Assembly: GCA_020048985.1 (NCBI GenBank)
Contig: JAIFLR010000014.1
Coordinates: 1-32,193, forward strand
Origin: Halobacteriovorax sp.
GTDB lineage: Bacteria > Bdellovibrionota > Bacteriovoracia > Bacteriovoracales > Bacteriovoracaceae
Length of the DNA: 32,193 bases
Direction of reading: 5' to 3'
Both the position numbers and the translations under genes were made by a program. Of the stretch, positions 7,384-14,392 are shown piece after piece. Numbering within the stretch: the stretch's first letter is position 1; every line of letters starts with the position of its first letter. The notes beneath the pieces are model-generated. The model had not been told where the DNA came from, ran no database searches, and saw nothing but the letters and a program-made list of their open reading frames with translations.

Positions 7384-9702
7384 TTAGAACAATTGTCCTA
7401 TGTCAAAATGGAACTGGTTGCCCGCTTCACTATGCAGTTGCCCATCGTCCTTAGGATTAATCGGGAAAGCAAATTCAAATCTTAGAACTCCTATTGGAGA
7501 GAACCATCTAAAACCAAATCCATAATCCGAGCGAAGCGCATAATTATCACCTTCACCTATGCGCTGTTCAAAAACGTTCCCTGCATCATAGAAAACTACC
7601 CACTTAAGACCGGCTTCCTTAATTAAAGGGTGCTCAAACTCAAGTGTCCCGAGAAGACTAAAAAGTCCCCCGAAGTTGAAAACTTCCTGCTGGCCTGTCT
7701 CTGTGTTAGTTGCAAAGCGTCTTGGACCAATGTCCTCGAGGCTAAAACCACGCATGTTTCGAGCTCCACCCATTGAGAATTTCTCAACACGCGGAATATC
7801 TCTTTGAGTTGTCTTAAATAATTGCTGACCGTTTAAGCGCGTTCTCATGACAAGATCGCCTATGATAGGCCGGTAGTATCTGCCTTCGATTTCTGCCTTC
7901 ATCCAGCGCATGGTTCCGCCGATACCAGTATACTCAAGGGAAGTGCTCGTGTAGTAACCATTGCTCGGCTCAAAAATATTGTTTCGTCTGTCGCGAATGA
8001 TTGAAGCCTGAAGTGAAGAAGCGGAGCCGTTCTCAACATTAGGATCAATACCATCATTAATAACGTTACTCACCTTATTGTCTTCATAGCGGTAAGTGAG
8101 GAACAAACGGGTGTATTCAAAAATAGGATGCCCCACTCGAATATCTCCACCGTGTTTACGGTAAGCGAATGAGCGAATGAAATAAGAAACTGTCTGGTAA
8201 TAGTCAGCCCCAGCAGTCCATCTCGTGTCAAAAAGATACGGTTCAGTAAAACCGAGGTTATAAATTTGCTGGCGATCAGAATAAGAAAGGTTGAGATTGA
8301 TATTCTGACCTAAACCACGGAAGTTGTTTTGAGCAACAGAGGCCTGAACAAATCCTTTAGTGGCCGTAGAGTAACCGGCACCCAAAGATATCTGGCCGGT
8401 TGGACGCTCTTTGATCGAGATTTCCAAATCTAGTATGTTATCAGTACCTTTTCGAGTGATGGTGTTAAAAATCACGCTCTCAGGTTGGAAGAAGCCTAGT
8501 CTGTTGACGTTGTCTTTTGAGGTTCTGAGTTTAGAACCTGAATACATTTCGCCTTCGTGAATACGAAGTTCACGACGAATAACTTTATCGCGAGTTTTAG
8601 TATTCCCCTTCATGACAATCTTTCCGAAATAAGCAATCACACCTTTCTCGAAAGAGAAGACAACATCGACTTTGTTTTCACCAGGAACGATCTCAAGAGT
8701 TCGGAGAACGTTGGCAAAAGCGTAACCTTTGTCCTGGTACATCTCAGTCAATGTCTGGATATCTTGACGTAGGTTTTCTTCGTTATAGATTTCACCGGTT
8801 TTAATTTTGAGTTTTTCCGACATCTCTTTTTCAGTAAAAAGAAGTTCACCATTAAAAGAAACATTATTGACGGAAAATTGAGGACCTTCAGTTAAGCGGA
8901 CAGTAATGAAAATCCACTTTTTATCCTCAGAGGCTGTCACCTCTGGATTCTGAATATTAACCTGCAGATAACCGCGAGTTTTGTAGAGATACTTCAAGCG
9001 CTCAACATCAGTCTGAAAATTGATTTCTTTAAAATTTCCTGAACCAGATAAAAATGAAAAGTAAGACTCTTCTCTGGTTTGCATAAAGTTCTTAAGTTCT
9101 TCATCACCCAGAGCTTTACTTCCCAGAAAGGTAATCTTTTTAACTCTGACTTTGTCCCACTCTTTGATTTTGAATTTAACTTCAACCGAGCCGTTTTGAT
9201 TATCTTTCAATTTGTACGTAGCAAGAGCGAGAAAGTAGCCTTTCTCCTCATAGTGCTTTTGAAGGAGAAGGACATCATTTTTAAGAGTAGAAATATCCAG
9301 AATATTAAATTCTTTAGTTTTAACTTGTTCTTTTAGGTCATCGTCATTGATCTCATCATTTCCTTCAAAAGAGATCTTGGAAATAATGGGTTTTTCTTTC
9401 ACTTTAAATAAAAGAATATTTTTGCCATCTTTGATCTTGTGATACGCCTCAACTTCTTCGAAATATTTCATTTCGTAGATGCGAGAGAGGTCTTTTCTTA
9501 AAAGATAATTGTCGAGCATCATCTCGGCCCGGGTGCCCAACTTTTCAGTGATGGCTTCAGACTCAACTTTTCTATTGCCTTGAATTTCAATTGAATCAAC
9601 ACGGAAAAATTCACGAATGGGTCCAATTATTTCCTGAGCGAAAACGTTGGATGATCCAAAAGTGAGGAACGAAATAAGAAAGCAAAGCAGGGCTTTTTTC
9701 AA
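7384..9702 (-). CDS. bamA: Outer-membrane protein assembly factor BamA
   Basis: BamA is the Omp85 barrel that inserts outer-membrane beta-barrel proteins. The 772-residue protein has a signal peptide (MKKALLCFLISFLTFGSSNV, cleaved near FAQ) and a run of POTRA domains (about 30-430; segments such as VDSIEIQGNRKV and KISFEGNDEI mark their starts). A 16-strand barrel follows and ends in the terminal Phe of IGQLF. The L6 loop motif is MRGF (Arg651) rather than VRGF, with the key arginine kept. The start codon is TTG at 9702: the signal peptide begins exactly there, AAGGA lies eight bases upstream, and no ATG is near. It is 57 bp after lolD, the widest gap in this part of the operon, and is followed by skp 35 bp on. 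Confidence 0.96.
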   Translation of the reverse strand: MKKALLCFLISFLTFGSSNVFAQEIIGPIREFFRVDSIEIQGNRKVESEAITEKLGTRAEMMLDNYLLRKDLSRIYEMKYFEEVEAYHKIKDGKNILLFKVKEKPIISKISFEGNDEINDDDLKEQVKTKEFNILDISTLKNDVLLLQKHYEEKGYFLALATYKLKDNQNGSVEVKFKIKEWDKVRVKKITFLGSKALGDEELKNFMQTREESYFSFLSGSGNFKEINFQTDVERLKYLYKTRGYLQVNIQNPEVTASEDKKWIFITVRLTEGPQFSVNNVSFNGELLFTEKEMSEKLKIKTGEIYNEENLRQDIQTLTEMYQDKGYAFANVLRTLEIVPGENKVDVVFSFEKGVIAYFGKIVMKGNTKTRDKVIRRELRIHEGEMYSGSKLRTSKDNVNRLGFFQPESVIFNTITRKGTDNILDLEISIKERPTGQISLGAGYSTATKGFVQASVAQNNFRGLGQNINLNLSYSDRQQIYNLGFTEPYLFDTRWTAGADYYQTVSYFIRSFAYRKHGGDIRVGHPIFEYTRLFLTYRYEDNKVSNVINDGIDPNVENGSASSLQASIIRDRRNNIFEPSNGYYTSTSLEYTGIGGTMRWMKAEIEGRYYRPIIGDLVMRTRLNGQQLFKTTQRDIPRVEKFSMGGARNMRGFSLEDIGPRRFATNTETGQQEVFNFGGLFSLLGTLEFEHPLIKEAGLKWVVFYDAGNVFEQRIGEGDNYALRSDYGFGFRWFSPIGVLRFEFAFPINPKDDGQLHSEAGNQFHFDIGQLF

Positions 9703-9759
9703 CGACTAAATCCTTGACGCAAAAGGCTATCTCATGAATTTTATATGCAGTTCGGAATT

Positions 9760-10419
9760 CTAGCCAATTATCTGACCATCTTCAATCACTATTTTTCGAG
9801 GAAAATGTGAAGCCACTTTGTCATCATGTGTCACCACCAAAAGAGTGGCGCCAAAATCGGCTGAAAGATTTTTCAAAAGAGTCGTTACTTTCTCAGAGTT
9901 TTTGGAATCAAGGTTTCCAGTCGGCTCATCACACAAAAGGATCTTAGGCCTCAAACTTAAGGCCCGAATGATATTAATGCGCTGCTGCTCCCCGCCAGAG
10001 ATTTCAAAGGGAAACTTGTCCAAACAGTGATTAACACCCAAAATATTTGAAAGCCTGATGGTATCGTCTTCTATTTGTTTTAAATTTTTCCCACCAATTC
10101 TGGCCGGCAAAAGAATATTGTCTCGGCATGTCATAGAAGGCAATAGGAAGTGAAACTGAAAAACGAATCCCACCGATTCATTTCGAAAATTGGCCAAACC
10201 TTCATCATCAAGCTCATGAAGATTCTTTTTATCAATGATGACTTTTCCTGAAGTGGGCTGGTCGAGTCCACCCAATAAATAAAGCAGCGTGGATTTACCC
10301 GAACCGGATGCTCCTCGAATCGCCACGAGTTCTTTCTGCTCAATACTTATATTAAGCCCGCGCAGAACGCGTGTTTTACCGAAAGTTTTTTCTACCTGCT
10401 CCAAACGAATGAAACTCAT
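9760..10419 (-). CDS. lolD: Lipoprotein-releasing ABC transporter ATPase LolD
   Basis: This 219-residue ABC ATPase carries Walker A GASGSGKST (36-44), Q-loop Gln88, signature SGGEQ (141-145), Walker B ILLCDE (160-165), D-loop NLD and H-loop His198. It belongs to the LolD/MacB/FtsE branch: the length is near 220, with ISGGEQQR and PTGNLDSKNS. LolD powers extraction of lipoproteins from the inner membrane for delivery to LolA. Its ATG overlaps the permease stop by one base (TGATG), so the two are translationally coupled. The neighbouring envelope genes favour LolD over other members of the branch. Confidence 0.9.
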   Translation of the reverse strand: MSFIRLEQVEKTFGKTRVLRGLNISIEQKELVAIRGASGSGKSTLLYLLGGLDQPTSGKVIIDKKNLHELDDEGLANFRNESVGFVFQFHFLLPSMTCRDNILLPARIGGKNLKQIEDDTIRLSNILGVNHCLDKFPFEISGGEQQRINIIRALSLRPKILLCDEPTGNLDSKNSEKVTTLLKNLSADFGATLLVVTHDDKVASHFPRKIVIEDGQIIG

Positions 10420-11615
10420 CAGTTAAACTCCTGGCGTAAGCCCTGGACAATTGGTCTGCGTTTTAGTCTCCAGTATCCGAAAATTCCTGCAATTAAAACC
10501 CAGGCTAAGGATACAAGATACACCGTAATGTAGGCAGTACTATCTAAACGAATTTGAAGAGAAGACAGCACATAAATTTCCCCCGGAATTTGCAGGAAAG
10601 AAAGGTTTGCCAGCGCCCAATTAAAAACAAGGGAAAGAATATGCGCCCCGGCACAAGCAATTGCCCAGACAATAAAAATAGAAATGAACCAAAACCTCAT
10701 CAGCTTTTTGAGAGACAATCCGATCGCCCTTAAAAAGAAAAAGTCCTGTGCCTTCTTCTCCATTATATAAATAACAAAGGCGATGATGTTAAAAACTGCC
10801 ACAACAACAATGAGCTGAAGGATCAGTGAAATAGAAAGTTTCTCTACCTTCACGGCCTCAATTAAAAAAGAATACTCACTCCAGAACGGACGAACAAAAT
10901 ACTCCTGGCTTAGCTGGCTTCTTAATTTTTGCTGGTCCTTGCGAACTCTATCCAGGGAATCAAGCGGTTTGGCCGGATCTTGAGTCGTTAAAATAAGCAA
11001 ATTGATATAGTCACGTAAGTCCAGCAGCTCCGCCATGTCTTGCCTAGGCAGATAAACCAAACGCATATCTTTCTGATAGATTCCGTGCTTGATCAGACCA
11101 GAGATTTTAAACTGGCGTACAGTAGGTAGTGATTGAGATGATTCATTTCCTCTCCCAAAAGTGAGAGCAATTTCATCACCCGGACCAACTTGGAGTGCCC
11201 TTGCTAATTCTTCACCAATAACTAATCCTCCATTCGGAAGATTTACTTTGAGTCCGGTGGCTTGAGAAAAATTTGCGGGTTCAATCCCACGAACCAAGAC
11301 CCCTTTACTGATTCCCTGGTGGAGCGCAAAAGCTTCAGTCTGTATCACGGGCGCAATGGCAAGAGGGCCGACACTTTTGAGAATGTCTGTAAGTGGCTCA
11401 GTGACTTGAAAAAAACCTTTTTTTGACGTGATCAGAAGATCACCCGAGGAGTGTCTTAGTCCAGATTTTAAGAGGTGATCAAATCCATCCATCAGACCAA
11501 AAGTACATAAAATAACGGCGATGGAAAAAGTGAAGCTAAAAACGGTCGCCAACAGGATTTTACCTGCTGAGCGACCTTGAAGAACAATTTTCAGGATTGA
11601 GAAATAAGATTTCAT
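10419..11615 (-). CDS. Lipoprotein-releasing ABC permease, LolC/LolE family
   Basis: The 398-residue protein has the MacB/LolCE topology. The first membrane helix is at about 19-41 and a large periplasmic domain at about 42-260 (with FQVTEPL and GLVIGEELARAL segments). Three more helices follow at about 262-285, 308-332 and 361-381. FLRAIGLSLKKL after TM2 is the conserved coupling-helix region that contacts LolD. Only one permease gene is present, so it may form a homodimer like the LolF permeases of bacteria that lack separate LolC and LolE. Alternatively a partner may lie elsewhere. Its ATG overlaps the lysS stop (ATGA). It probably acts with the downstream LolD, and the two large lipoproteins encoded upstream in this window would be clients. 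Confidence 0.85.
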   Translation of the reverse strand: MKSYFSILKIVLQGRSAGKILLATVFSFTFSIAVILCTFGLMDGFDHLLKSGLRHSSGDLLITSKKGFFQVTEPLTDILKSVGPLAIAPVIQTEAFALHQGISKGVLVRGIEPANFSQATGLKVNLPNGGLVIGEELARALQVGPGDEIALTFGRGNESSQSLPTVRQFKISGLIKHGIYQKDMRLVYLPRQDMAELLDLRDYINLLILTTQDPAKPLDSLDRVRKDQQKLRSQLSQEYFVRPFWSEYSFLIEAVKVEKLSISLILQLIVVVAVFNIIAFVIYIMEKKAQDFFFLRAIGLSLKKLMRFWFISIFIVWAIACAGAHILSLVFNWALANLSFLQIPGEIYVLSSLQIRLDSTAYITVYLVSLAWVLIAGIFGYWRLKRRPIVQGLRQEFN

Positions 11616-13177
11616 TCTTCTTCTGTGAAGAAATGCTCTTTCTTAAGGAGTGGGAACAAGATCACATCACGAATGGTGTGACTATCAGTAAGAATCATCA
11701 CAAGACGATCGATACCAATCCCCTGACCGGCAGTAGGAGGCATGCCGTATTCGAGTGCACGAACAAAGTCATAGTCCATGTCCGATGCTTCATCATCGCC
11801 AGCTTCTTTGGCCATCGCCTGATCAGCAAAACGATCAAGTTGATCTGTTGGATTATTCAACTCTGAGAATGCATTTCCGATTTCCCAACCGTTCATAAAA
11901 AATTCGAAACGGTCTACGAACTCAGGATTTTCATCATTTCTTCTTGAAAGAGGAGAAACCTCTGTTGGATATTCAGTAATGAATGTTGGCTGAATTAGTT
12001 TTGCTTCAACCAGTTCTTCAAAACAAAGAACCAGAAGTCTGCCCCATGAGAGAGATTGCGCTTTTTTAAGGTCAGCATTTGAAGTTTTAAGAAGTTCTAG
12101 CAAGTGCAGACGATCGTTAACTTGATCCATCGTTGAATTTGTATACTTAGAAACGGCTTCTCTCATTGTCAGGCGCGCATAAGGCCCCTTCAGATCAATT
12201 GAATGCTCGCCGAACTTGATCATGTCTGTTTTTAAAACATTATGAGCAATTCCAGTCAGAAGATCTTCAGTAAAATCCATGAGATCTAAGTAAGTGGCAT
12301 AGGCCCAGTAAAACTCGATCGAAGTGAACTCTGGGTTATGTTTAAGGGACAAACCTTCATTTCTAAAACAACGGTTGATTTCAAAAACTTTGTTATACCC
12401 ACCAACGATGAGACGCTTAAGATGAAGCTCAGGAGCAATTCTCATGAAGAGTTCCATATCAAGAGCATTATGGTGAGTTTTGAATGGTTTCGCAGTCGCA
12501 CCACCGGCCACAGAGTGCATCATCGGTGTTTCAACTTCTAAAAAATCATTTTTATAAAAATACTCACGGATGAAACGAATAATCTCAGAGCGTCTGCGAA
12601 GTTTCTCACGTGTTTCGTGGCTCATGATCATATCTACGTAACGCATACGATAGCGTAGTTCTGTATCAGTAAGACCATGAAATTTTTCAGGAAGAGGGCG
12701 AATAGATTTTGTAAGAATAGAAAACTCACGCGCGTTGAGAGCGAGATCCCCTTTCATCGTTTTAAAAACATCTCCTTCAGCGTAAACAATATCACCAAAG
12801 TCTAAATGTTTATATTCTTCTAATCCTTTCTCGGAAGTGAGTTGCTTAGAGATATAAAGCTGGAAGCGGCTTGAGCCATCATCACACTGAAGAAATGCAG
12901 CCTTACCAAAATCTCTGACCATCATGACCCGGCCTGCGATTTTATAAGTTGGAGTTTCAACGATCTCTTCTTTGGTCTTGTGGCCATACTCCTTAATGAG
13001 GTATTCAAAAGTCGTATTTGGTTTGAGTCCATTTTTATAAGGATTTGAACCAGATTCTTCGAGTTTTTTTCTCTTATCAAGTCGAACATCCATCTGTTCT
13101 GAGAACTGATTCGTCCAACGTTTGATATGCTTGTCTTTCATAATTTTCCCCGATGTCGTTAAATTCTTATCGCTCAT
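11612..13177 (-). CDS. lysS: Lysine--tRNA ligase, class II
   Basis: LysS charges tRNA-Lys with lysine in the cytoplasm. The 521 residues comprise an N-terminal OB-fold anticodon-binding domain (about 60-165, with VAGRVM-type strands and GDIVYAEGDVFKT) and a class II catalytic core. Motif 1 lies around FLEVETPMMHSVAGGA. Motif 2 is FRNEG with the following HNPEFTSIEFY. Motif 3 is GIGIDRLVMILTD near the C-terminus. There is an N-terminal extension of about 20 residues compared with E. coli. The ATG overlaps the TGA stop of prfB. A prfB-lysS pair is also found in E. coli, so this pairing is ancestral rather than specific to the envelope operon. Confidence 0.97.
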   Translation of the reverse strand: MSDKNLTTSGKIMKDKHIKRWTNQFSEQMDVRLDKRKKLEESGSNPYKNGLKPNTTFEYLIKEYGHKTKEEIVETPTYKIAGRVMMVRDFGKAAFLQCDDGSSRFQLYISKQLTSEKGLEEYKHLDFGDIVYAEGDVFKTMKGDLALNAREFSILTKSIRPLPEKFHGLTDTELRYRMRYVDMIMSHETREKLRRRSEIIRFIREYFYKNDFLEVETPMMHSVAGGATAKPFKTHHNALDMELFMRIAPELHLKRLIVGGYNKVFEINRCFRNEGLSLKHNPEFTSIEFYWAYATYLDLMDFTEDLLTGIAHNVLKTDMIKFGEHSIDLKGPYARLTMREAVSKYTNSTMDQVNDRLHLLELLKTSNADLKKAQSLSWGRLLVLCFEELVEAKLIQPTFITEYPTEVSPLSRRNDENPEFVDRFEFFMNGWEIGNAFSELNNPTDQLDRFADQAMAKEAGDDEASDMDYDFVRALEYGMPPTAGQGIGIDRLVMILTDSHTIRDVILFPLLKKEHFFTEEE

Positions 13178-14326
13178 AAATCATCCATCCCTGTATCTTG
13201 TACTACTCCCCCGAGGCTAAGCCACTGGAGATAAGCTTTCATAAAATCATCCAAGTCACCATCCAATACTGTCTCAGCTTGCGAAGAGTGGAAACCATTT
13301 CTGTGATCTTTCACAAGTTTATAAGGATGAAGAACGTAAGAGCGAATTTGTGATCCCCAGGCGATATCTTTTTTGCCTGCTTCAATTTTATCCTGCTCTT
13401 TTCTTCTCTGCTCCACCATGTATTCATAGATACGAGATTTGAGAATCTTCATACCCATGGCACGGTTTTGTAATTGGGAGCGTTCGTTCTGGCATGCCAC
13501 TACAATGCCGGTTGGAAAGTGGGTAAATCGCACAGCTGAATCGGCAGTGTTCACTGATTGTCCGCCGGCGCCACCTGATCGGTAAATATCAATTCTTAAA
13601 TCTTTATCTAAAACTTCGACCTCAATAGTGTCGTCAACTTCAGGAGTGACATAAATTGAAGAAAACGATGTATGTCTTCGAGCATTTGAATCAAAAGGAG
13701 AGATCCGCACTAAACGGTGAACTCCGCTTTCAGATTTCAAAAGACCGTAAGCAAAATTCCCTTGAACCATAAGAGTTGCAGATTTGATCCCGGCCGAATC
13801 TCCGTATTGAAAGTCTGTCACTGTAACTTTAAAACCTTTAGACTCACACCATCTGGTGATCATTCTTAAAAGCATATTGGCCCAGTCGCAAGACTCTGTT
13901 CCACCAGCACCAGCATTGATGGTTACAATGGCGTTATTGGGATCCGTTTCCCCAGACAGCAAGGCTTTCTGTTCGGCCTCTGATAAGGCAATCTGAAGTT
14001 TGGGGAAAAGCTCTAAAGCTTCAGAGACTGAGGCATCATCGCCGCCCTCGCCCATTTCAAGCAGAACTTCAAAGTCATCGGCGAGGTTTTTAACCTTTAG
14101 GTAGCCGTTGACAGTACTTTCCAGCAGTGATTTTTCTTTTTGAATTTTTGATGCGTTTTTCGTGTCATTCCAGAACCCCTCAAGGGCCTCTAGTTCTGAG
14201 ATCTCTTTGATTCGGTGCTTTTTACGTTCGACGTCAAAGCGACCTCCGTATGGTTTCCAGAGTATCTTTGACTTGAGAGAACTGAGATTTATAATCGGCC
14301 AATTTTAGGCGCAGTGAATCATCCAT
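13174..14326 (-). CDS. prfB: Peptide chain release factor 2, with programmed +1 frameshift
   Basis: RF2 releases nascent chains at UAA and UGA. The gene is read in two frames. Thirty codons from ATG at 14326 (MDDSLRLKLADYKSQ...) end at CTT TGA, and a +1 shift on CTT gives LDVERKHRI... and continues open to 13174, for 383 residues in all. The helical N-terminal domain reads correctly across the shift. The anticodon-like SPF tripeptide is at 209-211 and the catalytic GGQ at 254-256, each four residues beyond E. coli RF2. The start has GGAAGG upstream. An internal Met at 14056 gives only 293 residues without domain 1 and is not the real start. The gene ends in TGA, overlapping lysS. Failure to shift yields a 30-residue peptide, so RF2 should control its own synthesis. 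Confidence 0.95.
14233..14250 (-). promoter_or_regulatory. RF2 programmed +1 frameshift signal
   Basis: On the minus strand the sequence is ACGGAGGTCGCTTTGAC. It contains a Shine-Dalgarno-like GGAGG three bases upstream of the slippery CTT codon (14239-14237), followed by the in-frame stop TGA (14236-14234) and a C (14233). This matches the known prfB element (AGGGGGTATCTTTGAC in E. coli) in order and spacing. When RF2 is scarce the ribosome pauses at UGA, slips by one base on CUU and reads GAC as codon 31. Confidence 0.95.
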
Positions 14327-14347
14327 GTGATACCTTCCAAAAGTGTT

Positions 14348-14370
14348 CCTCACTCTAACAAAGAGTGAGG
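14348..14370 (-). terminator. Perfect 9-bp hairpin between the 780-aa lipoprotein gene and prfB
   Basis: CCTCACTCT and AGAGTGAGG flank a 5-base loop with no mismatch. On the minus strand the hairpin is followed by AACACTTTTGG, only a short interrupted U-tract. On the plus strand it is followed by TCTTTTG, also short. It lies 22 bp downstream of the lipoprotein stop and 21 bp upstream of the prfB ATG. It may be a partial terminator or an attenuator or processing site rather than a full stop to transcription. Confidence 0.5.
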
Positions 14371-14392
14371 TCTTTTGAAAAGAGATGAGTCA

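Noticed and set aside
13174-14055. A 293-residue RF2 starting at the internal Met at 14056
   Set aside because: The frame is open upstream, the missing 60 residues read as RF2 domain 1, and a canonical CTT TGA C shift site joins it to an ATG with a ribosome-binding site at 14326.
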